64,000 bases of DNA from contig NZ_CP059185.1 in assembly GCF_014251315.1 (NCBI RefSeq), positions 143,017 through 207,016 on the forward strand, written 5' to 3'. Positions 40,456-49,808 of this stretch are shown here, in pieces. The notes under the pieces are model-generated. The model saw only the letters and a list, made by a program, of their open reading frames with translations. It had not been told where the DNA came from and searched no databases. The position numbers and the translations under genes were made by a program. Numbering within the stretch: the stretch's first letter is position 1; each line of letters starts with the position of its first letter. The DNA is from Blattabacterium cuenoti (lineage in GTDB: Bacteria; Bacteroidota; Bacteroidia; Flavobacteriales; Blattabacteriaceae).

Positions 40456-41310
40456 TTATTTTACATGTTTTTCCGCATGATAAGAAGATCTAACTAAAGG
40501 TCCACTTTCTACATATTTAAATCCCATTTTTAATCCAATTTTTTTCAATTCTTTGAATTCTTCTGGAAAAACAAAAAAACGAACAGGATAATGCTTTAAG
40601 GAAGGTTGTAAATATTGTCCCATTGTCAGAATATCTACTTTAGATTTTCTGATATCTTCCATTGTTTCTATTATTTCTTTTTTTGTTTCTCCCAATCCTA
40701 ACATGATTCCTGTTTTTGTACGTATATTTTTATTTTTATCTTTTATATATTGTAAAACTTCAAGACTACGATCATATTTCGCTTGAATGCGAACTTTTTT
40801 TGTTAATCTAAAAACAGTCTCCACATTATGAGAAATGACTTCTGGATGAATATCTATTATTTTATCTATTATTTTTTTTTCTCCTTTAAAATCGGGAATT
40901 AAAGCTTCTATTGTAATGTTTGGATTGAAATGTCGTACTTTTTGTATGGTTTGAATCCATATAGAAGATCCCATGTCATCTAAATCATCTCGATTTACAG
41001 AAGTTAATACCGCATGTTTTATTTTTAATATTTTTATAGATTTTGCGACCTTTTCTGGTTCTTTCCAATCTATTTTATTAGGACGTCCTGTTTTTACTCC
41101 ACAAAATCTACAAGATCTTGTACAAATATTTCCCAATATCATAAAAGTAGCGACTCCTTTATCCCAACATTCTCCTATATTAGGACAACTTCCACTCTGA
41201 CAAATTGTATTTAGTTTATGCAAAGAAACTAATTTTTGCAATTCATGATAATTTTGACTTATTGGTAATTTTACTTTTATCCATTTTGGTTTTGTCCGAA
41301 TTCCGTTCAT
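40456..41310 (-). CDS. lipA: Lipoyl synthase
   Basis: A radical-SAM enzyme inserting two sulfurs into protein-bound octanoate to make lipoyl groups for 2-oxoacid dehydrogenase and glycine-cleavage complexes. It has 284 residues. The auxiliary cluster motif is CQSGSCPNIGECWDKG and the radical-SAM motif is CTRSCRFCGV. ALIPDFKGEK and the C-terminal RSSYHAEKHV supply further family signatures, including the conserved terminal arginine-serine. It likely serves the E1 fusion protein's complex at 59.5-61.9 kb. Confidence 0.97.
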   Translation of the reverse strand: MNGIRTKPKWIKVKLPISQNYHELQKLVSLHKLNTICQSGSCPNIGECWDKGVATFMILGNICTRSCRFCGVKTGRPNKIDWKEPEKVAKSIKILKIKHAVLTSVNRDDLDDMGSSIWIQTIQKVRHFNPNITIEALIPDFKGEKKIIDKIIDIHPEVISHNVETVFRLTKKVRIQAKYDRSLEVLQYIKDKNKNIRTKTGIMLGLGETKKEIIETMEDIRKSKVDILTMGQYLQPSLKHYPVRFFVFPEEFKELKKIGLKMGFKYVESGPLVRSSYHAEKHVK

Positions 41311-41368
41311 GTATTTTTTAATTTTTATTATTATACTATAAAAAACATAAAAATCAATTTTTTTTTGA

Positions 41369-41376
41369 TAAATTTG
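41369..41376 (+). promoter_or_regulatory. TAnnTTTG-type -7 box upstream of the NIF3 gene
   Basis: TAAATTTG lies 24 bases before ATG 41401, in the spacer divergent from lipA. It overlaps the TTG that would begin the longest possible frame, which favours a downstream start. Confidence 0.4.
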
Positions 41377-41400
41377 TTAAAATATATGTTTTTTATTTGT

Positions 41401-42504
41401 ATGGAAGTGTTTGTTAGAGACATAGCTGCTAGATTAGAAAATCTAGCTCCTCTAGAATATGCAGATTCTTACGATAATGTTGGATTAATAGTAGGTTCAT
41501 TTCATAAAAAAGTAAAAAATGTATTGATTACTTTAGATCTCACTGAAGAGGTTTTTTATGAATCTATGAATAAAAAATGCGATTTGATAATTTCTTTTCA
41601 TCCTATCATTTTTAAACCTATTAAGAATATAACTGGAAAAACATTTTCAGAAAGAGTTATAATTTATGCGTTAAAAAATGATATATCTATTTATGTGATT
41701 CACACAAATTTAGACGTTATATGGGAAGGAACATCTTCTTATATCTCTAAATTATTACGAATTAAAAGAGAAAAAGTCCTATTCCCCCAAAAAAAAACTA
41801 TAAAAAAATTAATTACTTATGTTCCAGTTGATCATGCCGTTAAAGTTAGAAATGCTTTATTTGAAGCAGGAGCTGGAAATATTTCTAATTACAGTCATTG
41901 TAGTTATAATTTTGATGGATTCGGAAGTTATATGGGGAATAAAAAATCCAAACCTTTTATTGGAAAAAAAGAAATATTTTATATGCAAAAAGAAACTTGC
42001 ATTAGTGTTCTTTTCCCTGATTATAAATTAAATATAATAAAAAATGCACTCTTTAAAAATCACCCTTATGAAGAAGTAGCTTACGAAATTTATAATCTTG
42101 AAAATATAAATCCTTATATAGGAATAGGTTTTATAGGGAATTTTTTGGAAAAAATGAATGAATATGATTTTCTTCTTTTTATCAAAAAAAGAATGAATGT
42201 TCCTTGTATTCGACATTCTAATTTTACGGAAAGAAAAATTCAAAAAATAGCTATGATTACAGGATCAGGACGTTTTGGAATAGAATCTGCTATAAAAGAA
42301 AAAGCTGATGTTTTTATATCCTCTGATTTGAAATATCATGATTTTTTTAAATATGAAAAAAAAATATTAATTGTGGATGTAGGGCATTATGAATCTGAAA
42401 AGTTTACTAAAAATTTACTGAAATCTTTTTTAGATCAAAATTTTACTTCTATTTCTGTTTATGAATCAGAAGTTTATACTAATCCAGTTAAATATTTTTA
42501 TTAA
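41401..42504 (+). CDS. NIF3-like dinuclear metal-centre protein
   Basis: A conserved hexameric metal-binding protein (NIF3/DUF34, sometimes labelled GTP cyclohydrolase I type 2); its biochemical role is not settled. From ATG 41401 it has 367 residues. LEYADSYDNVGLIVG is near the N-terminus, the metal histidines are in IISFHPIIFKPIK and YVIHTNLDVI, and KYHDFFKYEKKILIVDVGHYESE is near the C-terminus. A central inserted domain (about 130-235) fits the longer bacterial form. The longer frame begins at TTG 41365, and ATG 41386 is another option. It heads a tight three-gene run. Confidence 0.92.
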   Translation: MEVFVRDIAARLENLAPLEYADSYDNVGLIVGSFHKKVKNVLITLDLTEEVFYESMNKKCDLIISFHPIIFKPIKNITGKTFSERVIIYALKNDISIYVIHTNLDVIWEGTSSYISKLLRIKREKVLFPQKKTIKKLITYVPVDHAVKVRNALFEAGAGNISNYSHCSYNFDGFGSYMGNKKSKPFIGKKEIFYMQKETCISVLFPDYKLNIIKNALFKNHPYEEVAYEIYNLENINPYIGIGFIGNFLEKMNEYDFLLFIKKRMNVPCIRHSNFTERKIQKIAMITGSGRFGIESAIKEKADVFISSDLKYHDFFKYEKKILIVDVGHYESEKFTKNLLKSFLDQNFTSISVYESEVYTNPVKYFY

Positions 42505-42506
42505 TT

Positions 42507-43298
42507 ATGGTCCATAAAATACAAGAAGCAGTCACTGTAGTAGATAAATTGAGAATATTATACCATCTTCAATTAATAGATTCTCGTATAGATGAAATAC
42601 GAAAGTTTAGAGATAATATTCCTATGGAACTAAAAAGTTTAGAAGAAGAATTAGACCAAATGAAAAAAAAATTAGAAAATCTTCATGAAGATCTTTTTTC
42701 TATAAAAGAAAATATAAATAAACAAAATAAGAATATTAAATCTTCAGAAATTTTGATCAATAAATATGAAAAACAAAAAAATCATATAAAAAATCATAAA
42801 GAATTCTATTCTATAGATAAAGAGATTGACTATCAAAAATTAGAAATACAATTGGCTAAAAAAAGAATTAAGGAATTGAATGTTCAAATTGATAAAAGGG
42901 AAGAAATTTTTAAAAAAAAAGAGTCTATTTTAAAAAAGAAAAAGGAACACCTTTTTCACAAAAAAAAAGAATTGAATCATATTCAATCAGAAAACAATAA
43001 AGAGGAAAAAATTTTATTAGAACAATCTTTATGTTTTTCTAAAAAAGTGGATAATAGTTTATTGAAAATTTATCAAAGAATCAGAAATGGAGTCAAAAAT
43101 GGAGTGGCTGTTGCTCCAGTACAAAGAGGGGCTCCATTAGGTTCTTATTTAGCGATAACACCTCAAAAATATTCTGAACTAATACAACGTAATAAGCTTT
43201 TAATAGATGAACATAGTGGAAGAATATTAATAGATGCTGAATTAGCTGAGGAAGAAAAGAAAAAATTTTTTGTTTTTTGTTCTAAAAAAAAATTATAA
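42507..43298 (+). CDS. Coiled-coil protein of the C4-type zinc-ribbon (DUF164) family
   Basis: A 263-residue protein, mostly a long Lys/Glu-rich helical coiled coil (about 30-190). The C-terminal segment reads NGVKNGVAVAPVQRGAPLGSY and then DEHSGRILIDAELAEEE. Family members elsewhere carry a four-Cys zinc ribbon here; this protein has none of those cysteines. A nucleic-acid-linked role has been suggested for the family, but the function is unknown. It starts 2 bases after the NIF3 gene, an association also seen in other bacteria. Confidence 0.85.
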   Translation: MVHKIQEAVTVVDKLRILYHLQLIDSRIDEIRKFRDNIPMELKSLEEELDQMKKKLENLHEDLFSIKENINKQNKNIKSSEILINKYEKQKNHIKNHKEFYSIDKEIDYQKLEIQLAKKRIKELNVQIDKREEIFKKKESILKKKKEHLFHKKKELNHIQSENNKEEKILLEQSLCFSKKVDNSLLKIYQRIRNGVKNGVAVAPVQRGAPLGSYLAITPQKYSELIQRNKLLIDEHSGRILIDAELAEEEKKKFFVFCSKKKL

Positions 43299-43301
43299 AT
43301 C

Positions 43302-43856
43302 ATGGTACGAACTTATTCTTCTAGTGAAATGAAAATTCAATTTAAAGATTTTAAATTGTTAGAAGTTTCTTCAGGAAAAAAGAAATTTTTAAAAGATTTT
43401 TTTTCAAATCAAGCAACTGTAATAATGTTTATTTGCAATCATTGTCCGTATGTTAAACATATCAATACAGAATTAATTCGTTTAGCTAATGATTTTCTCT
43501 TAAAAAAGATTTCATTTTTAGCAATAAATTCTAATGATGAAAAAAAATATCCGGAAGACTCTCCAGAAAATATGAAAAAAGTGTATTTTGAATTAGGTTA
43601 TCCTTTTCCTTATTTTTTTGATGAAACACAGGAAGTTGCTAAATATTATTGTGCAAAATGTACTCCTGAATTTTTTATATTTTCTGGAAGTGGAAATTTA
43701 TGTTATCATGGACAATTAGATGACTCTAGACCAGGAAATAATATTCCTGTTACAGGTTCTGATCTAAGAAATGTATTACAGAATATTTTAAAAGGAAAAA
43801 AAATAGATCCAATACTAAAATTAAGTTACGGATGTAATATCAAATGGAAAACGTAA
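43302..43856 (+). CDS. Thioredoxin-like/AhpC-TSA family protein
   Basis: A 184-residue redoxin-fold protein. The active-site region is FICNHCPYVKHINTE, a CxxC that matches the thioredoxin-like family annotated simply as redoxin. A second CxxC lies in YYCAKCTPEFFIF, with the cis-proline motif TPE. No signal peptide is seen, so it should be cytoplasmic. Its oxidant or partner cannot be named. The end overlaps convergent nrnA by 17 bases. Confidence 0.88.
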   Translation: MVRTYSSSEMKIQFKDFKLLEVSSGKKKFLKDFFSNQATVIMFICNHCPYVKHINTELIRLANDFLLKKISFLAINSNDEKKYPEDSPENMKKVYFELGYPFPYFFDETQEVAKYYCAKCTPEFFIFSGSGNLCYHGQLDDSRPGNNIPVTGSDLRNVLQNILKGKKIDPILKLSYGCNIKWKT

Positions 43857-44847
43857 GACTTTTATAATAATTGGGGATAATATTTAAAAAATATTCTATA
43901 GATTCGGATAAACTTTTTTCTAATATACCTCCTGCTGCGTTTTTGTGTCCTCCTCCTCCAAAATGTTTTCTAGCAAACATGTTTACATCAAAATTTCCTT
44001 TAGAACGAAAGGAAATTTTGATCGGATATTTTTCTTTTTCTTCAAAAAAGAAAACGGAAAAAACAATATTTTTAATACTTAATCCATAAGTAATAATTCC
44101 TTCTGTATCTCCTTGTTTATACGAATAAAAATTGATGTCCGAAGCTTTTATGCTTGTATAAGCTGTACGATATTTTTTAATGACTTTTAATTTTTTCAAA
44201 GCTTTAGATAACAATTTTAATCTATTTTTATTGTATTTTTCTTGTAAATGATTATAAATGAAATCTATATCAACTCCTTTTTCTATTAATTTTCCGGCAA
44301 TAAAATGAGTTTCTGAAGTAACAGAAGGAAAACGAAAAAAACCTGTATCAGTCATTAATCCTACATATAAACACGTAGCTATTTCTTTATCTATTTTATC
44401 TAAATTATTCATATCAGATATGAATCGAAAAACCAAAATACTGGTAGCTGCCACTGTAGGATCTGAAAACATAAAATCAAAATAAAATGGAAAAGGGTGA
44501 TGATCAATTAGTATTTTTTTTGCTTTTGAATATAAAAAAAAATCTCTTATATTATTGATTCTTGACAAATTATTAAAATCTATAAAAAAAATATAATCAG
44601 AGTTTACAATTTTTTTTTTTACTAAAGATTGTGTGTTTTTAGAAAAAACAAGAATATCCTTGCTTCCAGGAAGCCATTGAAAAGATTCAGAATATTCTGT
44701 TGGAGATATTAAATCCACATCATGTTTTAATTTTCTAAAATAAAATAAAAGAGCTAAAGAAGATCCTAAAGCATCTCCATCTGGATTATTATGAGGTAAA
44801 AGTACGATCTTTTTTTTGTTTATTCCATTGATGTTAGAAAACAACAT
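43840..44847 (-). CDS. nrnA: DHH-family phosphoesterase (NrnA-like oligoribonuclease/pAp phosphatase)
   Basis: Degrades short oligoribonucleotides and dephosphorylates pAp in characterised homologues. The start is placed at MLFSNINGINKKKIVLLPHN (335 residues), 5 bases after the cca stop. A longer frame from 44913 would lie inside cca. Motifs are LLPHNNPDGDALGSSLAL, FIDFNN, LIDHHPFPF (the DHH motif), MTDTGFFRF and the DHHA1 signature FGGGGHKNAAGG. An A11 run (11 T at 44610-44620 on the plus strand) sits inside the gene but leaves the frame intact. Confidence 0.92.
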   Translation of the reverse strand: MLFSNINGINKKKIVLLPHNNPDGDALGSSLALLFYFRKLKHDVDLISPTEYSESFQWLPGSKDILVFSKNTQSLVKKKIVNSDYIFFIDFNNLSRINNIRDFFLYSKAKKILIDHHPFPFYFDFMFSDPTVAATSILVFRFISDMNNLDKIDKEIATCLYVGLMTDTGFFRFPSVTSETHFIAGKLIEKGVDIDFIYNHLQEKYNKNRLKLLSKALKKLKVIKKYRTAYTSIKASDINFYSYKQGDTEGIITYGLSIKNIVFSVFFFEEKEKYPIKISFRSKGNFDVNMFARKHFGGGGHKNAAGGILEKSLSESIEYFLNIIPNYYKSLTFSI

Positions 44848-44852
44848 ATATA

Positions 44853-46271
44853 TTATTTTTTTTTCAATCCCAATTCTTCTCCTTTTTTCAACATAAGAAA
44901 ATAAGCAGAACAAAAATTATTAGATATTTTTCCTTCCAAAATAGAATCTTTAATAAAATTTTTTATGATTCCTATTTTCTTACATGGATTAATATGAAAG
45001 GCCTTCATTATATCATTTCCTGATATGGGTGATTTCCAATTTTGAATTTTATCTCTTTCTTCTAATTTTTTAATTCTTTCCATAAGAAGATAAATATTTT
45101 TTTTATATTGATTTTTTTTATCTATACTACTAGTAGTAATATCAGCAATACATAATTTTATTAAATCTTCTAAATCCTTTCCTATATCAAATAAAAACCT
45201 GCGTATAGCAGAATCACTGATATTATTTCCTATTAACGCAATAGGTCTATAACTATACTGAATCATCTTTTTAACATATCTCATAGAAGAACCTTTTGGA
45301 AGCTTTAAACGTTGAAATATATTCGTAACCATCTTGGCCCCTACAAATTCATGAGCATGAAAAGACCATCCGATTCTCGGAAAAAATTTCTTGGTATAAG
45401 TTTTCCCTATATCATGAAGTAATGCGACCCATCTTAACCAAAGAGAATTGGTTTTTTCTTTACTAATATTATCTACAACTTGCAAAGTATGATAAAAATT
45501 ATCTTTGTGTTTGTATCCATTTTTTTCTTCTATTCCTTTTAACAGAACTAATTCTGGTAATATAATTGATAATAATCCAGATTTATATAATAAAAATAAT
45601 CCTATAGAAGGTTTTTCAGATAGAAGAATTTTATTAAATTCTTCTATGATTCTTTCTGTAGAAACAATATTTATTCTATTCTTGTTTTTTTGAATTGATT
45701 GAAATGAATATTTTTCAATCTCAAACTTTAACTGAGTGGCAAATCTTATAGCTCGCATCATTCGGAGTGGATCATCAGAATAAGTGATATTTGCATTTAA
45801 TGGAGTTCTTAATATTTTTTTTTTCAAATCTGATAACCCTCCAAATGGATCGATTAATTCTCCATAATTATTACGATTTAAACTAATAGCTAAAGCATTA
45901 ATTGTAAAATCTCTTCTATTCTGATCGTCTTGCAACGACCCAAACTCTATAATAGGTTTTCTACTATAAAAATGATAGGATTCTTTTCTTGATCCTACAA
46001 ACTCTATTTTTTGATTATCATATTCCAACATTGCGGTTCCAAAACGTTTAAATATTTTTATTTTAGGATAAGGAATGATATATTTAGAAACCTCTTCGGC
46101 TAATTTAACCCCTTCTCCTATAGTTAAAATATCTAAATCTTCCGATTTCATTTTACCTAGCAAAAAATCCCGAACATAACCTCCTATAACATAGCTATTT
46201 TGTTTTATTTTTTGAGAAGAAACACTTACAATATGAAATATTTTTTTCTGAACAGCAGATGATAAATTCAT
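44853..46271 (-). CDS. cca: CCA tRNA nucleotidyltransferase with HD domain
   Basis: Adds or repairs the 3' CCA of tRNAs. It is needed here because tRNA-Leu at 1.8 kb lacks an encoded CCA. It has 472 residues. The nucleotidyltransferase head shows VIGGYVRDFLLGK and DLDILTIG (catalytic Asp pair). RRDFTINALAIS and DDPLRMMRAIRFATQL are class II CCA/poly(A) polymerase signatures. An HD domain (ALLHDIGKTYTKK, about residue 285) follows. A poly(A) polymerase identity is less likely given genome reduction and the single visible copy. Confidence 0.93.
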   Translation of the reverse strand: MNLSSAVQKKIFHIVSVSSQKIKQNSYVIGGYVRDFLLGKMKSEDLDILTIGEGVKLAEEVSKYIIPYPKIKIFKRFGTAMLEYDNQKIEFVGSRKESYHFYSRKPIIEFGSLQDDQNRRDFTINALAISLNRNNYGELIDPFGGLSDLKKKILRTPLNANITYSDDPLRMMRAIRFATQLKFEIEKYSFQSIQKNKNRINIVSTERIIEEFNKILLSEKPSIGLFLLYKSGLLSIILPELVLLKGIEEKNGYKHKDNFYHTLQVVDNISKEKTNSLWLRWVALLHDIGKTYTKKFFPRIGWSFHAHEFVGAKMVTNIFQRLKLPKGSSMRYVKKMIQYSYRPIALIGNNISDSAIRRFLFDIGKDLEDLIKLCIADITTSSIDKKNQYKKNIYLLMERIKKLEERDKIQNWKSPISGNDIMKAFHINPCKKIGIIKNFIKDSILEGKISNNFCSAYFLMLKKGEELGLKKK

Positions 46272-46277
46272 GTCAGT

Positions 46278-46856
46278 CTACATACGTAATATTTTGACTT
46301 GATTGGATCCAATTTTTATAATAGAAGAACCACTATAATTAGCTTTTTCTTCTCTTCTAAAATTTACAACATAATCTGTTTTTCTTAAAATATAAGGATG
46401 AATTTCTGAAAAAGATTTAGGGGGAAAAAATCCTGAAAAATTAGCAGAAGTAGAAATAATAGGTCTATCAAAATTTCGGATCAAACAAGTGCAAAATGGG
46501 TCATATGTTAAACGAACAGCTAAAGTATTATCTTTTCTAAAAAAATTAGTAGCTATCTTTTTAGTATTTTCGTATATTATAGTAATAGGTTTGTCTTTTC
46601 TAATAAAATTATCAACAATTATTCTTTTAGTGAAATTAGAAATTGTTCCTACTAATTGATGTAAACGATCCATACTTTCTACTAAAATAATCATAGATTT
46701 ATAAATACTTCTATTCTTAATTTCACATATTTTTTTTATAGCTTGAATATTAAATGCATCACATCCCAATCCCCATACAGTATCTGTAGGATACAATAAA
46801 CTCTTTCCTTTTTTTAAAATCTCTATACTTTTTTCTATTTCTACGTAAAAAGACAT
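46278..46856 (-). CDS. tsaC: L-threonylcarbamoyladenylate synthase (TsaC/Sua5 family)
   Basis: Makes threonylcarbamoyl-AMP from threonine, bicarbonate and ATP for the t6A37 modification of ANN-decoding tRNAs. It has 192 residues, a single YrdC domain. LLYPTDTVWGLGCDAFN at the N-terminus and RPIISTSANFSG near the C-terminus are the family signatures. It lacks the extra Sua5 C-terminal domain. It begins one base before the dapD stop codon region on the same strand, suggesting co-transcription with dapD and cca. Confidence 0.93.
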   Translation of the reverse strand: MSFYVEIEKSIEILKKGKSLLYPTDTVWGLGCDAFNIQAIKKICEIKNRSIYKSMIILVESMDRLHQLVGTISNFTKRIIVDNFIRKDKPITIIYENTKKIATNFFRKDNTLAVRLTYDPFCTCLIRNFDRPIISTSANFSGFFPPKSFSEIHPYILRKTDYVVNFRREEKANYSGSSIIKIGSNQVKILRM

Positions 46857-47675
46857 TCAAATTACTAAATTATGACTTCTTAATGCATCATTTAAAGATA
46901 TTTTTTTATCTGTGCTTTCTTTTCTTTTTCCTATAATCATAGCACACGGAACATGATATATACCTGAAGGAAATTTTTTTGGATAAGATCCGGGTATAAC
47001 CACAGAATATTTAGGAATTTCACCCTTACTTTCAATAGGTTTTTCATTAGTTACATCAAAAATTTTTGTGGAGGAAGTTAAAACTACATTTGCTCCTAAA
47101 ACAGCTCCTTCTTTGATTAAAACTCCTTCCACTAAAATACATCTAGATCCAATAAAAGCATCATTTTCGATAATAACTGGACGACCTTGTAAAGGTTCTA
47201 AAACCCCTCCTATTCCTACCCCTCCACTTACATGAACACGACTTCCAACTTGAGCGCAACTTCCCACTGTAGCCCATGTGTCTATCATAGTATTGTTCCC
47301 TATGTATGCACCTATATTTACGTAAGAAGGCATAAGAATCACTCCAGGTGATATATACGAACCATAACGTGCTATAGCATGAGGAACGACACGTACTCCT
47401 TTTTTCTTAAATTGATTCTTGATAGGAATTTTATCATAAAATTCTAATGGCCCTAATTCTATCGTATTCATTTTTTGAACAGAAAAATACATAATAATAG
47501 CTTTTTTAATCCATTCATTAATTATCCATTCTCCATTTAGATAGTTCGACACTCTGATTGATCCTGTTTCTAAATGGTCGATCACCTGAAGAACTACATT
47601 TTTTATATTTGCATCAGTGGTCCATAGATTTTTCTGATTCCAAGCTTTCTCTATTTCTAATTTCAATCTATTCAC
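46857..47675 (-). CDS. dapD: Tetrahydrodipicolinate N-succinyltransferase
   Basis: A step in the succinylase branch of lysine/diaminopimelate synthesis, using succinyl-CoA. It has 272 residues, close to E. coli DapD (274). The central part is a left-handed beta helix of hexapeptide repeats (about 100-220), with MPSYVNIGAYIGNNTMIDTW, SGGVGIGGVLEPLQGRPVII and ENDAFIGSRCILVEGV. It supplies DAP for peptidoglycan and lysine for the host. It is the first gene of the dapD-tsaC-cca-nrnA run and has a well-placed promoter. Confidence 0.97.
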   Translation of the reverse strand: MNRLKLEIEKAWNQKNLWTTDANIKNVVLQVIDHLETGSIRVSNYLNGEWIINEWIKKAIIMYFSVQKMNTIELGPLEFYDKIPIKNQFKKKGVRVVPHAIARYGSYISPGVILMPSYVNIGAYIGNNTMIDTWATVGSCAQVGSRVHVSGGVGIGGVLEPLQGRPVIIENDAFIGSRCILVEGVLIKEGAVLGANVVLTSSTKIFDVTNEKPIESKGEIPKYSVVIPGSYPKKFPSGIYHVPCAMIIGKRKESTDKKISLNDALRSHNLVI

Positions 47676-47716
47676 TTTTATTTATTTATATATATTGGAA
47701 ATAAAATAAAATAAAA

Positions 47717-47747
47717 CAAAAGTAGCAAAAATAAAATAAGATAACAA
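47717..47747 (-). promoter_or_regulatory. Likely dapD promoter (TTG - 20 bases - TACTTTTG)
   Basis: On the minus strand TTG at 47747-47745 is followed after 20 bases by TACTTTTG at 47724-47717, the best -33/-7 match to the Bacteroidetes consensus in the window. A second overlapping candidate box, TATTTTTG, lies at 47733-47726. The -7 box is 41 bases before the dapD ATG. Confidence 0.55.
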
Positions 47748-47753
47748 GTATAT

Positions 47754-48182
47754 ATGGCAAAAATACTAGGAATAGATTATGGAAAAATAATAACTGGCTT
47801 ATCTATAACAGATGAAAAACAAATATTTGCGTTTGGACTAGATGCTATTTTTACTAAGAACTTGATGAAGTTTTTAAAAAATTTTTTAGTTTATGAGAAA
47901 ATAGAAAAAATCGTTGTAGGATTACCAAAAAAATTGAATAATCAAAAAGAAATTTCAGTAGAAACAGATATTCAGAAATTTATTTCTAAATTTCACGTAA
48001 AATATCCTAAAATCATCATAGAAAGAGTAGATGAACGTTTTACATCTAAAATGGCTTTTGACACTATGATAAAATTAGGTTTAAAAAAAAAAAAGAAAAA
48101 AAAAGTAATTTTAAATCAAATTAGTGCTACTATAATTTTACAGTCTTATCTTTCACTTTCGAAAACGAAGAAAAAAAATTAA
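47754..48182 (+). CDS. ruvX: Putative pre-16S rRNA nuclease / Holliday junction resolvase YqgF
   Basis: An RNase H-fold nuclease, implicated in 16S rRNA 5' maturation. It has 142 residues. LGIDYGKIITGLSITD carries the first acidic residue, IVVGLPKKLN follows, and VDERFTSKMA plus NQISATIILQSYL provide the remaining family residues. A seven-lysine stretch near residue 115 is coded by A-runs (12 and 9 As separated by G), but the frame is intact. It is divergent from dapD; def follows after 4 bases. Confidence 0.93.
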   Translation: MAKILGIDYGKIITGLSITDEKQIFAFGLDAIFTKNLMKFLKNFLVYEKIEKIVVGLPKKLNNQKEISVETDIQKFISKFHVKYPKIIIERVDERFTSKMAFDTMIKLGLKKKKKKKVILNQISATIILQSYLSLSKTKKKN

Positions 48183-48186
48183 TTAC

Positions 48187-48720
48187 ATGATATTGCCTAT
48201 AGTTCTTTATGGAAATCCTATTTTGAGAAAAAAATGTTTGGATATAGATTTTTCTTCCTATGAAAACAGAAAAGAAATCAATAAATTAATTCAAAATATG
48301 TTTGAAACTATACAAAAAGTAAAAGGAATAGGATTGGCGGCTCCTCAAATTGGAAAAAATATTCGACTTTTTATAGTAAAAACTCCTTATTTAAATGGAG
48401 TAAATATTAGCAATTATAAGGAAGTTTTTATTAATGCTAAAATATTAAAAATTCATGGAAAAGAGTCTAAATTTAATGAAGGATGTCTTAGTATTCCTGG
48501 AATTATGGGAAATATACAAAGAAAATCTAATGTTAAAATTGAATATTATGATAAAAATTGGAAAAAACAAAAAAAAACCTTAACAGGCATATGTGCAAGA
48601 GTAATTTTACATGAATATGATCATATTGAAGGAAAACTTTTCATAGATTATTTTTCTTCTACGAAAAAGAAAATAATAGAAAAAAAATTGATGAATTTAT
48701 CAGAAATAAATTCATTGTGA
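48187..48720 (+). CDS. def: Peptide deformylase
   Basis: A metal enzyme removing the N-formyl group from new proteins. It has 177 residues. The three motifs are GIGLAAPQIG, EGCLSIPGI (metal Cys) and HEYDHIEGKLF (the usual HExxH appears as HEYDH, with both metal His and the catalytic Glu). It overlaps the end of convergent rplT by 9 bases. Confidence 0.97.
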   Translation: MILPIVLYGNPILRKKCLDIDFSSYENRKEINKLIQNMFETIQKVKGIGLAAPQIGKNIRLFIVKTPYLNGVNISNYKEVFINAKILKIHGKESKFNEGCLSIPGIMGNIQRKSNVKIEYYDKNWKKQKKTLTGICARVILHEYDHIEGKLFIDYFSSTKKKIIEKKLMNLSEINSL

Positions 48721-49062
48721 ATAAACATCATCTACTATTTTTTTAAAAATATTAGGATCATTCATAGATATATATGAAAGAGTTTTTCTATTGATTTTAA
48801 TATTTTTTTCGGATAACTTCTTCATAAATTCAGAATAGCATTTTCCATATTGACGTACTCCCGCATTTATACGTTTAATCCAAAGAGATCTGAAATCTCT
48901 TTTCTTTTTTTTTCTTCCTGAAAAAGCATAAATAAAAGATTTTTCTACAGCATTTTTAGCAACTGTATAAACTTTGCTTCTAGCACCATAAAAACCTTTT
49001 GCTAATTTCAGTATCTTTTTACGTTTCCGTCTGGAGGAAACTGCATTTGTAGATCTAGGCAT
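48712..49062 (-). CDS. rplT: 50S ribosomal protein L20
   Basis: An early-assembly 23S rRNA-binding protein. It has 116 residues. MPRSTNAVSSRRKRKKILKL is the basic N-terminal extension; FYGARSKVYTVAKNAVEKS and LWIKRINAGVRQYG are family signatures. It is the last gene of the conserved thrS-infC-rpmI-rplT cluster. L20 represses this operon in E. coli; no such leader structure could be confirmed here. Confidence 0.98.
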   Translation of the reverse strand: MPRSTNAVSSRRKRKKILKLAKGFYGARSKVYTVAKNAVEKSFIYAFSGRKKKKRDFRSLWIKRINAGVRQYGKCYSEFMKKLSEKNIKINRKTLSYISMNDPNIFKKIVDDVYSQ

Positions 49063-49068
49063 GAATTT

Positions 49069-49257
49069 CTAAATTTGTATTTTTATATTTTTTTGATCTG
49101 ATCTTTTCAATAAAGTAAATACAGAAAGATTACGTTTCCTTCTCTTAGATTTTTTAGTTAACAAATGATTCTTGAATGCATGTTTTCTTTTTATATATCC
49201 ATTAGCTGTTTTTTTAAATCTCTTTTTAGACCCTGATTTTGTTTTTAATTTAGGCAT
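49069..49257 (-). CDS. rpmI: 50S ribosomal protein L35
   Basis: A small basic large-subunit protein of 62 residues, matching the usual 60-66. The start [20 protein letters not shown] and the following [20 protein letters not shown] are diagnostic. It lies between infC and rplT in the standard order. Confidence 0.97.
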   Translation of the reverse strand: MPKLKTKSGSKKRFKKTANGYIKRKHAFKNHLLTKKSKRRKRNLSVFTLLKRSDQKNIKIQI

Positions 49258-49274
49258 AATAAATACGTTAAACG

Positions 49275-49808
49275 TTAAAATTTTTTTGGAGCTAATATCA
49301 TATACATTCTTTTTCCTTCCATTACCGGCATTTGCTCCACTTTTCCATATTCTTCAATTTCTTCTGCAAATTTTAATAATTTAATTTTTCCTTGATCTTT
49401 GTATACTATAGAACGTCCTTTAAAAAAAACAAATACTTTTACTTTATCTCCACGCATTAAAAATTTCTCTGCACTTTTAATCTTAACTTTTCCATCATGA
49501 TCTCCAATTTGTGGTCCAAATCTAATTTCTTTAGTATTTACTTTAATTTGTTTTGCTTTAAATTGTTTTTTTCTTTTTTTTTGTTCATATAGAAATTTCT
49601 TATAATCCAGGATCTTACACACTGGAGGATTTAATTTAGGATTAATTTCAACTAAATCAAGTTCTCTTTCTCTAGAAAACTGAATAGCTTCTTGTATAGA
49701 ATAAATTCCATTTTCTATGGAAGAATCACCGACTAAACGAACTTTTGGTGTATCAATATTTTCATTAATACGATGTTCTTCTTTTTTTTTCAGTAACGGT
49801 CGGTACAT
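49275..49808 (-). CDS. infC: Translation initiation factor IF-3
   Basis: Binds the 30S subunit and checks start-codon selection. From ATG 49808 it has 177 residues. The N-terminal domain shows [18 protein letters not shown] and [18 protein letters not shown]; the C-terminal domain includes [12 protein letters not shown] and [15 protein letters not shown]. The frame stays open upstream for 14 basic codons (KKKFSRGNKRNR before the ATG) back to an ATT at 49850-49848. AUU is the autoregulatory infC start in E. coli, so the true protein may be 191 residues. Gene order thrS-infC-rpmI-rplT is standard. Confidence 0.95.
   Translation of the reverse strand: MYRPLLKKKEEHRINENIDTPKVRLVGDSSIENGIYSIQEAIQFSRERELDLVEINPKLNPPVCKILDYKKFLYEQKKRKKQFKAKQIKVNTKEIRFGPQIGDHDGKVKIKSAEKFLMRGDKVKVFVFFKGRSIVYKDQGKIKLLKFAEEIEEYGKVEQMPVMEGKRMYMILAPKKF

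Noticed and set aside
44610..44620. T11 run (A11 on the coding strand) in nrnA as a frameshift
   Set aside because: Conserved sequence continues in the same frame on both sides.
44848..44913. Longer start for nrnA
   Set aside because: The extra 22 residues overlap the cca end and do not resemble DHH proteins; ATG 44847 sits 5 bases after the cca stop.
48092..48114. A-rich tract in ruvX as a possible frameshift
   Set aside because: The frame is continuous through it and the conserved C-terminal motif NQISATIILQ follows in frame.
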